Of a DNA stretch of 64,000 bases, positions 37,846 to 46,638 are shown in pieces. The notes beneath the pieces were generated by a model that did not search any database, was not told the DNA's origin, and worked only from the letters and a program-made list of their open reading frames with translations. Source of the DNA: Oceanobacillus saliphilus (GTDB lineage: Bacteria; Bacillota; Bacilli; Bacillales; Amphibacillaceae). The translations under genes were made by a program, and so were the position numbers. Positions within the stretch are counted from its first letter, which is position 1, and every line of letters starts with the position of its first letter. The stretch is from positions 124,001 through 188,000 of the forward strand of contig NZ_JALCZU010000009.1 of assembly GCF_023522835.1 (NCBI RefSeq). Reading direction: 5' to 3'.

Positions 37846-38091
37846 ATGGTGAGACTTATTGCACTTCTTATGCTTTTTATTCCCGGGGTCATTGCTGCCT
37901 TTGGTATTAAACTAATGCGCGATACGCTTTTCAATGATTTTTACCCGATATTCTTTTACGCAAGTATTCAGTTTGTTATCGGTCTCTTACTATTTATTGG
38001 TGGCATACTTTTTCTTGGAGGGTTCATTATTTATAGGGACAAAAAAAAGCAACAGCATTTGAAGGAGAATAATCAGCATAAAAGTAATTAA
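37846..38091 (+). CDS. yqzF: DUF2627 membrane protein (YqzF-like)
   Basis: An 81-residue protein with two membrane segments (residues 3-22 and about 36-62) and a charged C-terminal tail. The N-terminal MVRLIALLMLFIPGVIAAFGIKLMRD is typical of the DUF2627 family, and the position divergent from bkdR matches B. subtilis yqzF. Function unknown. AAAGGGG precedes the ATG and a terminator follows. Confidence 0.8.
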   Translation: MVRLIALLMLFIPGVIAAFGIKLMRDTLFNDFYPIFFYASIQFVIGLLLFIGGILFLGGFIIYRDKKKQQHLKENNQHKSN

Positions 38092-38092
38092 A

Positions 38093-38117
38093 AAAGATGG
38101 AAAATTATCCGTCTTTT
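38093..38117 (+). terminator. Terminator of yqzF
   Basis: AAAGATGGA and TCCGTCTTT pair (one G-U) around a 6-base loop and are followed by TTTTATTATTTTT. Confidence 0.85.
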
Positions 38118-38192
38118 TTTATTATTTTTAACGATTTGCCGTTTAAATATGGTATATTAGTAAAAAATTAAGTGTTTCAGGGGGATTCTGTA

Positions 38193-39539
38193 ATGAAAGT
38201 AGCAAAATTTGGGGGAAGTTCAGTAGCAAATGCAACGCAGTTGATAAAAGTAGGGAACATCATTAAAAGTGACCCCAACAGAAAATTTGTCGTTGTTTCC
38301 GCTCCTGGTAAACGATTTAGCGACGATATTAAGATGACAGACATGCTTATTGAGCTCGGTACAGCGTACATGAATGGAGCGACATATGAAGAAAATCTAA
38401 TTGCTGTTTTGAATCGTTTCTCTGAAATCATTGAAGACTTGAAAGTTGATGATTCAGTGTATACTGAAATCGAAACAGATATTAAATCGGCTTTGGCAGT
38501 TGAAGGTTCACCGGAAAATAAAATGGATGCCATTAAAGCAATCGGTGAAAATAGCTCAGCTAAAATACTTAGTGCTTACCTAAATACACTAGGCATAGAA
38601 GCATCCTATGTTAATCCTAAAGAAGCCGGTATAATTGTCAGCGATGAACCGGGAAATGCCAGAATATTACCGGAAAGCTTCGATAAAATATATACCCTTC
38701 GTGAAAAGGAGGGTGTTCTTGTCATCCCAGGTTTCTTTGGCTATTCGAAGGAAGGAAAATTAGTTACATTCTCCAGAGGTGGTTCTGATATTACTGGTTC
38801 TATTATCGCTGCAGGAATAAAAGCGGAAATGTATGAAAATTTTACAGATGTCGACTCCGTTTACACTGTAAATCCCACTATTGTCAAAAATCCTAAAGAG
38901 ATAACTACCCTGACATATAAAGAAATGCGTGAACTGTCCTACGCTGGGTTTTCAGTATTTCATGATGAAGCACTAATTCCGGCATTTAGGGAAAAGATAC
39001 CTGTATGCATTAAGAACACAAATAATCCGGAAGCCCGAGGTACACTCATCGTCGCAGAAAAGGAAGCAAGTGAAAAATGTGTTGTTGGAATTGCGAGTGA
39101 TACTGGTTTTTGCAGTTTGTATGTAAGCAAATATTTAATGAACCGTGAAATTGGGTTTGGACGTAAATTATTGAATATTTTTGAAGATGAAGGTATTTCA
39201 TTTGAACACGCCCCATCCGGAATCGATGACATGTCGGTAATATTTAGGGACAGTAAATTTACTGCAGAAAAAGAAAATACCGTTGTAAATCGTATAAAAG
39301 AAGAATTACATGTCGACACAGTGAGTATTCATAGAGATATAGCAGTAATCATGGTTGTAGGTGAAGGTCTTGTAAATACCATCGGAGTGGCAGGAAAAGC
39401 TACATCTGCATTCGAAAAAGCCAATGTTAACATTGAAATGATCAATCAAGGTTCTTCTGAGGTTTCCATGATGTTCGGTATTCAAGCCTCTGATATTAAT
39501 GATGCAATTCAGTCACTTTATACTGCTTTCTTTGAATAA
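38193..39539 (+). CDS. Aspartate kinase (YclM-type, class III)
   Basis: A 448-residue single-chain aspartokinase. The N-terminal VAKFGGSSVANATQ and VVVSAPGKR segments and the FSRGGSDITGS nucleotide site are clear, and two ACT domains occupy about residues 300-448. The sequence is closest in pattern to the threonine-sensitive YclM type rather than DapG or LysC. It makes aspartyl phosphate for lysine, threonine and methionine. The ATG follows GGGGG. The 75-bp leader is too short for a lysine riboswitch. It is not in an amino-acid operon here. Confidence 0.88.
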   Translation: MKVAKFGGSSVANATQLIKVGNIIKSDPNRKFVVVSAPGKRFSDDIKMTDMLIELGTAYMNGATYEENLIAVLNRFSEIIEDLKVDDSVYTEIETDIKSALAVEGSPENKMDAIKAIGENSSAKILSAYLNTLGIEASYVNPKEAGIIVSDEPGNARILPESFDKIYTLREKEGVLVIPGFFGYSKEGKLVTFSRGGSDITGSIIAAGIKAEMYENFTDVDSVYTVNPTIVKNPKEITTLTYKEMRELSYAGFSVFHDEALIPAFREKIPVCIKNTNNPEARGTLIVAEKEASEKCVVGIASDTGFCSLYVSKYLMNREIGFGRKLLNIFEDEGISFEHAPSGIDDMSVIFRDSKFTAEKENTVVNRIKEELHVDTVSIHRDIAVIMVVGEGLVNTIGVAGKATSAFEKANVNIEMINQGSSEVSMMFGIQASDINDAIQSLYTAFFE

Positions 39540-39553
39540 TCGGCAGGAACAGA

Positions 39554-39605
39554 AAGAAGCGTAAGCGCCTTTTAATCACCCCTACTAAGGTCAGGCGCTA
39601 AGCAA
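39554..39605. repeat. GCGTAAGCGCC-type intergenic repeat
   Basis: AAGCGTAAGCGCC, then CCCCTACTAAGGTCAGGCGCT, is a sequence type often seen between Bacillaceae genes. AGCGCC/GGCGCT arms can pair. It fills the space between the aspartate kinase and the spo0A terminator. Confidence 0.5.
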
Positions 39606-39646
39606 CACTGTTTTTTGTACGACTCATGAACTGGTGTATCATCCAT

Positions 39647-39693
39647 AAAAAAGAAAAAATATTACCGTAAGAAGGTAATATTTTTTCTTTTTT
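39647..39693 (-). terminator. Bidirectional terminator at the end of spo0A
   Basis: A perfect 20-bp stem (ending ATATTACC / GGTAATAT) with a 7-base loop, flanked by A runs on one side and T runs on the other. It lies between two convergent genes, and its right edge touches the spo0A stop codon. Confidence 0.9.
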
Positions 39694-40472
39694 TAACTCA
39701 CTCTATGTTCGAGACGTAATCGGTCTGCTACCATTGCGATGAATTCGGAATTTGTAGGTTTTGCTTTGGAAATATTGATCGTATAACCGAATAAAGCCGA
39801 TATCGAATCGATGTTTCCTCTGCTCCAGGCTACTTCGATGGCATGACGAATTGCTCTCTCCACTCTAGAAGCTGTCGTATTAAACTTTTTGGCTATATCC
39901 GGATAAAGTACTTTCGTGATGGACCCGAGCAGTTCTATATCATTATAGACCATTGTAATTGCTTCCCTTAAATACATGTATCCTTTAATATGAGCGGGAA
40001 CTCCAATCTCATGAATAATATTGGTAATATTGGCTTCCAAGTCCTGCTTTTTTCTTTCCACCTTTGATGATTTGCTCATATTCGGGCTAATGGAAGTTGC
40101 TCCCTGTACCTGCCTTACTTGATCAGCCAAATTATCCATATCAAATGGTTTTAAAATGAAATAGGAAGCTCCGAGGTCAACAGCTTTTTTCATAACCTCT
40201 TCCTGACCAAAAGCAGTAAGCATAATAACATGTGGCTTATTCTTTTTTCCCATTGTTCTCAATGTATTTAAAACCGCAAGTCCATCAATATGCGGCATGA
40301 TAATATCTAATATTAAAACATCTGGATCTCTCTGCTCAAGCATGGATATGCAATCCCTGCCATTATAAGCTGTACCTATAACCTCAATATCATCCTGTTC
40401 CTCGAAATACTCCCCCATCAACTGAATCAATTCTCTGTTATCATCAACTAAGCATACTGATATTTTATCCAA
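39693..40472 (-). CDS. spo0A: Sporulation master regulator Spo0A
   Basis: A 259-residue response regulator. The receiver domain has Asp10/Asp11 in VCLVDDN, the phospho-acceptor Asp56 in [14 protein letters not shown] and Lys in YFILKPFD. The C-terminal DNA-binding domain carries the invariant [19 protein letters not shown] helix. The phosphorelay phosphorylates it to begin sporulation. It lies downstream of spoIVB, its usual neighbour, with a clear sigma-H promoter between them. Confidence 0.98.
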   Translation of the reverse strand: MDKISVCLVDDNRELIQLMGEYFEEQDDIEVIGTAYNGRDCISMLEQRDPDVLILDIIMPHIDGLAVLNTLRTMGKKNKPHVIMLTAFGQEEVMKKAVDLGASYFILKPFDMDNLADQVRQVQGATSISPNMSKSSKVERKKQDLEANITNIIHEIGVPAHIKGYMYLREAITMVYNDIELLGSITKVLYPDIAKKFNTTASRVERAIRHAIEVAWSRGNIDSISALFGYTINISKAKPTNSEFIAMVADRLRLEHRVS

Positions 40473-40510
40473 AATACGTTTCCTCCCCTTTGTGCTGGTA
40501 TCCTATTTAC

Positions 40511-40539
40511 ATATTCTACAAAAAGTGAAAATATCCTCT
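40511..40539 (-). promoter_or_regulatory. Sigma-H promoter of spo0A (Ps type)
   Basis: AGAGGATAT and GTAGAATAT on the minus strand match the sigma-H -35 (RnAGGAwww) and -10 (RnnGAATww) consensus at every position with an 11-bp spacer, 39 bp before the start codon. Confidence 0.88.
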
Positions 40540-40632
40540 TTTTATTTAAAAAACATTAAAAAAATTTAGATATTCTTCATTATCTTCCACTTTCCTCCTA
40601 TTTACGATAGTATTCGATAATAAAAAAATCGT

Positions 40633-40642
40633 TTTGTCGAAT
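40633..40642 (+). promoter_or_regulatory. Spo0A box upstream of spo0A
   Basis: TTTGTCGAAT contains the exact 0A-box core TGTCGAA. It lies about 95 bp upstream of the sigma-H promoter and just downstream of the vegetative promoter candidate, where Spo0A autoregulation acts in B. subtilis. Confidence 0.7.
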
Positions 40643-40661
40643 TTTATTTTACTATAATTTT

Positions 40662-40670
40662 ATTATAACA
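40662..40670 (-). promoter_or_regulatory. Extended -10 element, candidate vegetative spo0A promoter (Pv type)
   Basis: On the minus strand TGTTATAAT is a perfect TATAAT with the upstream TGn extension. No good -35 box is present at 17 bp, which extended -10 promoters can tolerate. It lies upstream of the Spo0A box. Confidence 0.5.
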
Positions 40671-40697
40671 AATATTTTAACAATTGCTACTAAAAAA

Positions 40698-40732
40698 ATG
40701 CTTGTAATGGATATTTTTTCCACTACAAGCAT
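40698..40732 (-). terminator. Terminator of spoIVB
   Basis: ATGCTTGTA and TACAAGCAT with inner TGGA/TCCA pairing form a stem followed on the minus strand by seven T. It lies 4 bp after the spoIVB stop and separates spoIVB from spo0A. Confidence 0.85.
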
Positions 40733-40735
40733 GAT

Positions 40736-41977
40736 TCAAGCTGCTTCTTTATCATTTGATCGTTTTGATATAATTCCTGCATCCTGCAGCATCCATTCGA
40801 TGTGGACGCCATAGCCTGAAGTCGGATCATTTACAAACACATGTGTTACCGCTCCAATCACTTTTCCGTTTTGTATAATCGGGCTGCCGCTCATACCTTG
40901 AACAATGCCGCCGGTACTCTGCAATAATTTTGGATCTGTAATCTGGATTACCATACCTTTGGTTGCTGGAAATTTTTGGGGTATGTTGCTTACGATCTCA
41001 ATGTCAAATTCTTCAATTTTTTCATCTTCGACAACAGTAAGAATTTTTGCGGGTCCTTCTTTTACTTCATGTGATAATGCAACAGGCAATGGTTTGTTAA
41101 CTTTTTCATTTTTTATGGATTCTTCAAGTTTACCGAATATTCCATATGGTGTGTTCTTCGTAATTGTTCCTATTTTATCCTGATCAACAGAAAATTTTGC
41201 CTGCTTCTCACCGGGCACACCGTTATTGCCTTTTTCGATGGACGTAACGGAAGAATTTACGATTGTCCCATTATTTATTTCAATTGGCTTTTTCGTATCC
41301 ATATCCGATATGATATGTCCTAAAGCCCCATATTTTTTGGATTTTGGTTCATAGAACGTCATCGTTCCGATACCAGCAGCAGAGTCACGTATATATAATC
41401 CAATTTTATATTCCTTTTCTTTTTCATCGAGTACAGGTTGAAGGGAAGTGTTTAATGTTTCTTCACCTCGTTTAATTGTTAAATCCATTTTACTATGATT
41501 TTGGCCTGCTTTTTTCACGTATGATTTGATATCACTCATCCCGTTTATTGGCTCGCCATTGATTTTTAGTATCACGTCGCCAACATTTACCTTGGCTTCT
41601 TCACCAGGGGAAGAGACTCCTGCATCACCATTAACAAGATGGTGTCCAACAACTAATACTCCAAGCGTACTTAATTTTACACCAATTGATTGTCCTCCGG
41701 GAATTACTCGAATTTCGCTTAAATCTGTCGTACGGCTAACTTTTCTCATGGGAAGAACGGATGCCTGACTAACTTGATGACTTACTGTTTCACTACTTAT
41801 TCTGTCCTCATTTGTTGGATTTGTACTATTTGTCTGATTCTGAAATGCTGTAATTTCATTTCCATAAACAAAACTTATCTGTCCTGCTCCAACGTTATAT
41901 ATTGAAGATGCGAATAGAATAATCAAAAGGATACTGCATAGTGAAACTGTAAGATTTTTTATTTTTTTATCTTTCAC
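40736..41977 (-). CDS. spoIVB: SpoIVB signalling serine peptidase
   Basis: A 413-residue S55-family protease. One N-terminal membrane anchor (residues 8-28), a PDZ domain (about 105-185) and a trypsin-like catalytic domain are visible; GMSGSP at 361-366 holds the catalytic Ser and GALGHIISD near 217-225 the His. It is secreted by the forespore and cleaves SpoIVFA to trigger sigma-K processing. I choose the GTG 10 bp after GGAG; the earlier GTG is too close to that site. Neighbours recN and spo0A are conserved. Confidence 0.95.
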   Translation of the reverse strand: MKDKKIKNLTVSLCSILLIILFASSIYNVGAGQISFVYGNEITAFQNQTNSTNPTNEDRISSETVSHQVSQASVLPMRKVSRTTDLSEIRVIPGGQSIGVKLSTLGVLVVGHHLVNGDAGVSSPGEEAKVNVGDVILKINGEPINGMSDIKSYVKKAGQNHSKMDLTIKRGEETLNTSLQPVLDEKEKEYKIGLYIRDSAAGIGTMTFYEPKSKKYGALGHIISDMDTKKPIEINNGTIVNSSVTSIEKGNNGVPGEKQAKFSVDQDKIGTITKNTPYGIFGKLEESIKNEKVNKPLPVALSHEVKEGPAKILTVVEDEKIEEFDIEIVSNIPQKFPATKGMVIQITDPKLLQSTGGIVQGMSGSPIIQNGKVIGAVTHVFVNDPTSGYGVHIEWMLQDAGIISKRSNDKEAA

Positions 41978-42181
41978 TCGAATCACGCTCCTTCTCCCAA
42001 CCCACAACATACCTCAATTCTGTACTCCTAATTTGACCTGGATAGGTACAAAATAAACTGGAGAAACATATGATATATGTGTAACATTACCTGTCACTTT
42101 TTTTGCAAACCAAGTATAAGTGTATACATGCATGTACCTGTCTAAGATTGAGTTGATAAAATTGCTAAAAAAGGAAAATAA

Positions 42182-42211
42182 AAAAACCGGATACTATATT
42201 TTCCGGTTTTT
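42182..42211 (-). terminator. Terminator of recN
   Basis: AAAAACCGGA and TCCGGTTTTT form a 10-bp stem with a 10-base loop and a T-rich exit on the minus strand, 18 bp after the recN stop. Confidence 0.85.
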
Positions 42212-42229
42212 AACGAATTTTATCCCTTA

Positions 42230-43930
42230 TTAATTTGTTTTAAATGCAGAAGCAAGTGTCAGCATTTCTTTAGCGTGGTTTTTTGCCGTTTCCGTCAACT
42301 TTGTACCAGTAATCATTCTGCTCAATTCTTCAATTTGTTCTACGTCGGTCAATTCCTTCACATTTGTTGAGGTTCGATGATTCTTTTCATTTTTTTGGAT
42401 AAATTTATGTGTATCAGCCATCGCTGCAACTTGCGGTAAATGTGTGATACACAACACTTGTGAATCATTGGAAATTTGATAAATCTTTTCAGCAATGGCT
42501 TGTGCAACACGACCACTTACACCTGTATCAACTTCATCGAAAATAACACTCGTAATTCCTAGATGCTTGGAAAATATTCTTTTCAGAGCAAGCATTATTC
42601 TGGAAAGTTCCCCACCTGACGCTACTTTTGCTAATTCTTTTAACGGTTCACCAGTGTTTGTTGAAATGAGGAACTTGATTTGATCAAAACCGTTTTTATG
42701 AAGCTTTGGTTTAGACTGTATTTCATCTTCAAGAAATTTTATGGAAAAAGAAGCCTTTTCTAAATACAGTCCTTTAAGTTCACTGTAAATTTCTTTTGTT
42801 AATGACACAGCTGCTTTTTTTCGGATATCATGAAGTTGCTTTGCCTCCAAAAATGCATCTTTTTCTGTTTCTTCGATTTGCTGAAGTAATGAAGACAGGT
42901 GGGAATCCTTATTTGTAATTTGCTCCATCTCTTCTTCTATTTTAGCCATATACGCAATAATATCATTTACCGTGCTTCCATATTTTTTCTTTAAGCGGTT
43001 TATTTCATCCAGTCTGGATTCTATTTCGTTCAAACGCTCCGGGTCAAATTGAAGTGCATCAATTTGACTTCTCAGTTCATACGTTAATTCTTCTAGGGAA
43101 AAATAATGATTGGATATTTCCTCGGATTTATCGGCTATAAATTCGTCATATTTACTGTTATCCTGTAAAGTAGTTTGAGCTTGACTTAACCATTCCAGTC
43201 CTTTTTGCTCACCGTACAAAGCGGTGTATGCGTCCTGAAGCGCCGAATGTACACGTTCAAAATTTGCAAGTGAGTTTCGCTCATTCTCGAGTAGTTCATC
43301 TTCATTCGGTGACAGGTTCGCCTGTTCAAGTTCGTTCATCTGAAACTCAAGCAAATCGAGTCGGTGAGCCATTTCCTGTTCGTTATCATTCAGCTTCTGA
43401 TATCTTTTTTTCAACGTATCCAGTTTTTTATAAAGTTGCGTATATTCTTCTTTAGCCTTGGATATCAATTTAGGCTCATACATGTCTAAGAAGTCAAGGT
43501 GGTTTTCAGAATTCATTAATGACTGTGTTTCATGCTGACTATGGATATCAATTAATGTTTTCCCGAACTCCCTCAATATAGCAAGGGTAACCAGTTTGCT
43601 GTTCACTCTGCATATACTTTTACCTGATGCCGTTATGGTGCGTTGAAGCACTACTTGTTCATCGTAAATTTCAATCCCATATTGTTTTCCGACTATATAG
43701 ATTGGATGGTCTTTCCTGTCAATGATGAATAGACCTTCAATCTCAGCTTTTTTGGCTTCATGTCTGACAAATTCTACTGACCCTCTACCACCTGCCAACA
43801 ACTGGATAGCGTCAATGATGATGGACTTTCCTGCACCTGTTTCTCCCGTTAATACCGTAAGACCTTCATGAAATGTGATAGAAATTTCATCAATAATTGC
43901 AAAATCCCGAATAGATATTTCTGTAAGCAC
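42230..43930 (-). CDS. recN: DNA repair protein RecN
   Basis: A 566-residue SMC-like ATPase. Walker A is TGETGAGKSIIIDAI near residue 30; the ABC signature lies in VASGGELSRIMLALK and Walker B in TSVIFDEVDTGVSG, with two long coiled-coil arms between. RecN gathers at double-strand breaks and aids recombination. The order recN-argR-yqxC is the standard one. No LexA box was seen in the short upstream region. Confidence 0.95.
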   Translation of the reverse strand: MLTEISIRDFAIIDEISITFHEGLTVLTGETGAGKSIIIDAIQLLAGGRGSVEFVRHEAKKAEIEGLFIIDRKDHPIYIVGKQYGIEIYDEQVVLQRTITASGKSICRVNSKLVTLAILREFGKTLIDIHSQHETQSLMNSENHLDFLDMYEPKLISKAKEEYTQLYKKLDTLKKRYQKLNDNEQEMAHRLDLLEFQMNELEQANLSPNEDELLENERNSLANFERVHSALQDAYTALYGEQKGLEWLSQAQTTLQDNSKYDEFIADKSEEISNHYFSLEELTYELRSQIDALQFDPERLNEIESRLDEINRLKKKYGSTVNDIIAYMAKIEEEMEQITNKDSHLSSLLQQIEETEKDAFLEAKQLHDIRKKAAVSLTKEIYSELKGLYLEKASFSIKFLEDEIQSKPKLHKNGFDQIKFLISTNTGEPLKELAKVASGGELSRIMLALKRIFSKHLGITSVIFDEVDTGVSGRVAQAIAEKIYQISNDSQVLCITHLPQVAAMADTHKFIQKNEKNHRTSTNVKELTDVEQIEELSRMITGTKLTETAKNHAKEMLTLASAFKTN

Positions 43931-43979
43931 AGTTATTCATCACCCCAACAATAAAAAGATAGTATTCACATGTCATTCA

Positions 43980-44429
43980 TTAAAGCATACCAATTAATCG
44001 ATTTTTAATTCCTTCAGCCTGTTCTGGTGTTCTGCAAATAATCAAGCATGTATCATCTCCACAAATCGTTCCCATTATTTCCTCCCAATCAAGGTTATCG
44101 ATAAGAACTCCAACCGCATGTGCATTACCGGGTAACGTTCTCAAAACAATAAAATGACTGGCATGCTCAATTTTAACAAAGGCATCAACGATTAGACGCT
44201 TTAACTTTTCAAGAGGATTAAAGCGTTGGTCGGCAGGCAGACTGTATTTATATTGCCCTGCTACTGTAGGGACTTTTACAAGCTGTAGCTCTTTTATATC
44301 TCTGGAAACAGTCGCTTGTGTCACGTTGTAGCCAAGGGATTTTAACAAATCTACAAGATCATCCTGGGTTTCAATGACATGTTCCGTAATTAATTCACGA
44401 ATTTTAATATGGCGTTGCATTTTACTCAT
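43980..44429 (-). CDS. argR: Arginine repressor ArgR/AhrC
   Basis: A 149-residue repressor. The N-terminal winged helix includes [20 protein letters not shown] and the recognition segment [18 protein letters not shown]; the C-terminal hexamerisation and arginine-binding domain has [14 protein letters not shown]. It controls arginine synthesis and breakdown. No arginine genes adjoin; the location between recN and yqxC is conserved in Bacillus. Confidence 0.95.
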   Translation of the reverse strand: MSKMQRHIKIRELITEHVIETQDDLVDLLKSLGYNVTQATVSRDIKELQLVKVPTVAGQYKYSLPADQRFNPLEKLKRLIVDAFVKIEHASHFIVLRTLPGNAHAVGVLIDNLDWEEIMGTICGDDTCLIICRTPEQAEGIKNRLIGML

Positions 44430-44477
44430 GATACACCTCTTTATATTTTAACCTATCATTTAAGACGCATGGTATTC

Positions 44478-45305
44478 CTATGTGGAAGAATATAACAAAT
44501 GATGAGCTTCGTTTACCGTTTGCTCAATCAGCGTTTGATGAGGCTCATCATTGGAAATCGAAACAGCCTTTTCCCAACCCAAATGCGCAAGAAATTCAAT
44601 ATTTCCTTCTCCACCTGTTATAGGTGAAAAGGTCAGGTTAATTAACTTATATCCCTCTTTTTCAGCAAATGCAATTATTTTGGTTAAAACTTCCATATGA
44701 ATCGTTTTATCTCTCACAATTCCTTTATTTCCCACTTGTTCTTTTTTCGCTTCGAATTGTGGCTTAATCAGCATAATGACATCACTGTTTAATGATAATA
44801 GCACTTTAAGTACTGGTAAAATTAATTTTAGAGAAATGAATGATACATCGATGGATGCCAAATCCGGTTGTCCTTTTTTTAGCATATCCGGGGTAACATG
44901 ACGGAAATTTGTGCGCTCCATGACTACGACTCGCTCATCATTCCTTAGTTTCCAGTCCAGTTGGTTATAGCCCACATCAATCGCATAGCTTAAACGTACA
45001 CCATGCTGTAGGGCACAATCCGTAAAGCCGCCAGTTGACGAACCAATATCGATAAATATTCGATCTGTTGCAGAAATGCTGAAGTGTTTCAGGGCCTTTT
45101 CAAGCTTTAACCCTCCCCTTCCGACATATGGAATCGTTTTTCCTTTAACGGTCAAATGGGAATTTTCTTCTACTTTCATTCCGGGCTTATCGAGCCTTAC
45201 CTGTTCTGAAAAAACCAATCCTGCCATGATGATGCGTTTTGCTTTATCAATGTTTTCAACTAATTCTTTTTCGACTAATAATTCATCCAGGCGCTTTTTA
45301 CTCAT
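44478..45305 (-). CDS. yqxC: TlyA-family rRNA 2'-O-methyltransferase (YqxC)
   Basis: A 275-residue protein with an N-terminal S4 RNA-binding domain (KKRLDELLVEKELVENIDKA) and an FtsJ-like methyltransferase domain (IDIGSSTGGFTDCALQHG, later LASIDVSFISL). The TlyA family methylates 16S and 23S rRNA riboses and is sometimes called a hemolysin. In B. subtilis it follows dxs; here the gene is followed upstream by 212 bp of repeat-like DNA instead. Confidence 0.9.
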   Translation of the reverse strand: MSKKRLDELLVEKELVENIDKAKRIIMAGLVFSEQVRLDKPGMKVEENSHLTVKGKTIPYVGRGGLKLEKALKHFSISATDRIFIDIGSSTGGFTDCALQHGVRLSYAIDVGYNQLDWKLRNDERVVVMERTNFRHVTPDMLKKGQPDLASIDVSFISLKLILPVLKVLLSLNSDVIMLIKPQFEAKKEQVGNKGIVRDKTIHMEVLTKIIAFAEKEGYKLINLTFSPITGGEGNIEFLAHLGWEKAVSISNDEPHQTLIEQTVNEAHHLLYSST

Positions 45306-45398
45306 TTGAAATATCCTTTTCTAAGAACTTTTTTATAAGAGAAGAGAAAGTATAAATTTTTAGCTGTAATAATTCATTAACAGCCACGTCAACTCGTT

Positions 45399-45488
45399 CC
45401 TAGAAACTACCGTCGTAATCAAGGAATTCAAAAAGCAGCAATCGAATCACGTTTTTTGAGTTCCTTGTTTATGTGTTAAGTTTCTAGG
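45399..45488. repeat. Nested palindromic element at the expected dxs position
   Basis: CCTAGAAACT and AGTTTCTAGG form perfect outer arms 90 bp apart; AAGGAATTCAAAAA and TTTTTTGAGTTCCTT form a nearly perfect inner stem. Neither arm encodes protein. A further short inverted repeat (AGCTGTAAT / ATTAACAGC) lies just left. The whole occupies the gap between yqxC and ispA. It could be a MITE-like repeat or a structured RNA. Confidence 0.6.
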
Positions 45489-45517
45489 CAGCACCTCTGC
45501 TTTTGTTCTTTGGCGAT

Positions 45518-46405
45518 TTAATAATCCCTGTTGCTGAAGTAGTCTGTTAGAGCCATTAAATTAGAATCCGATGCACCTGCTTTTTCCAAAGCCTGTTTAG
45601 CCAGCTCTACATATTTCTCCTTTTGCACAATAGCTCCTTCAAGACCTAATAATTTCGGATAAGTGCTTTTCATATTGCCTTCATCACTTCCGACAGGTTT
45701 TCCCAATTTTTCCTGTTCTCCCGTAACATCCAGGATATCGTCCTGAACTTGAAAAATCAATCCAAGATAATATGCAAACTCTTTTAAGTAGTCAAGCTGT
45801 ACATCCGTTGCATCACCTAAATATGCTCCCGTATAAATAGCAAATTTAAGCAGTTCACCTGTTTTCAATGCATGAATTTGTTCCATTTCACTGAGTGAAA
45901 CGGGGTTATCTTCTGCTTCCATATCAAGAATTTGTCCGCCAACCATTCCCTTTGGCCCACTGCAGAAAGCAAGCATGTTAATAATAGTTACTTTTTCACT
46001 ATCAGTTAGCAAAGGGTCATTGGCTATAATTTCAAAGCTGTATGTCAGTAAAGCATCACCTGCCAAGATAGCTGTTGCCTCGTTAAATACTTTATGATTG
46101 GTTAGTTTGCCTCTACGGTAATCATCATCATCCATTGCGGGTAAATCATCATGTATTAAAGAATACGTATGGATCATTTCAAGTGCAATGGCAGACGAAA
46201 GGACTTTTTGGATATTGTTAGTGGCATATGCCTCAAAGCTTGCAATTAATAGAACCGGCCGAAGCCTTTTGCCCCCTGCATCCAAAGAATAAAGCATCGA
46301 TTTTTTCAGTTGATCTGGTACATCGAGAATCTCTAGATAGCGATTGTATTCCTTATGAACAATTTCTCTGTATTTATTTATATAGTCAAAGAGGTTAGCA
46401 TTCAT
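45518..46405 (-). CDS. ispA: Farnesyl/geranyl diphosphate synthase
   Basis: A 295-residue polyprenyl synthase. The first aspartate-rich motif is in LIHDDLPAMDDDDYRRG and the second in QVQDDILDVTGE; GGKRLRP at about residue 45 binds diphosphate. The residues before the first motif (HTYSLIHDD) suit a C15 farnesyl product. It lengthens DMAPP with IPP. It follows xseB by 2 bp, forming the xseA-xseB-ispA unit. Confidence 0.93.
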   Translation of the reverse strand: MNANLFDYINKYREIVHKEYNRYLEILDVPDQLKKSMLYSLDAGGKRLRPVLLIASFEAYATNNIQKVLSSAIALEMIHTYSLIHDDLPAMDDDDYRRGKLTNHKVFNEATAILAGDALLTYSFEIIANDPLLTDSEKVTIINMLAFCSGPKGMVGGQILDMEAEDNPVSLSEMEQIHALKTGELLKFAIYTGAYLGDATDVQLDYLKEFAYYLGLIFQVQDDILDVTGEQEKLGKPVGSDEGNMKSTYPKLLGLEGAIVQKEKYVELAKQALEKAGASDSNLMALTDYFSNRDY

Positions 46406-46407
46406 CT

Positions 46408-46638
46408 TTATTCTTCCTCCTGAATATCAAATGGCTGCAAATCACCTTGCTCATTCATAATCTGCGTCATCTTTTCCTGGACATTTTTTAGTTTGTCTCC
46501 ACAAATTTTAGAAAGGTTCATACCTTCCTGATAAAAGTTAATCGCTTTTTCAAGAGGTACATCGCCCTCTTCAAGCTTGGATACGATCGTTTCCAGTTTT
46601 TCCATTGCTTCTTCAAAAGAAATATCTTCATGTTTCAT
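46408..46638 (-). CDS. xseB: Exodeoxyribonuclease VII small subunit
   Basis: A 76-residue helical protein with the family core [33 protein letters not shown]. Several small subunits wrap the XseA chain to form the single-strand exonuclease. Its ATG overlaps the xseA stop by one base and ispA follows almost at once. Confidence 0.95.
   Translation of the reverse strand: MKHEDISFEEAMEKLETIVSKLEEGDVPLEKAINFYQEGMNLSKICGDKLKNVQEKMTQIMNEQGDLQPFDIQEEE

Noticed and set aside
38118-38192. Lysine riboswitch or other leader before the aspartate kinase
   Set aside because: The space after the yqzF terminator is only about 75 bp and shows no conserved structure.
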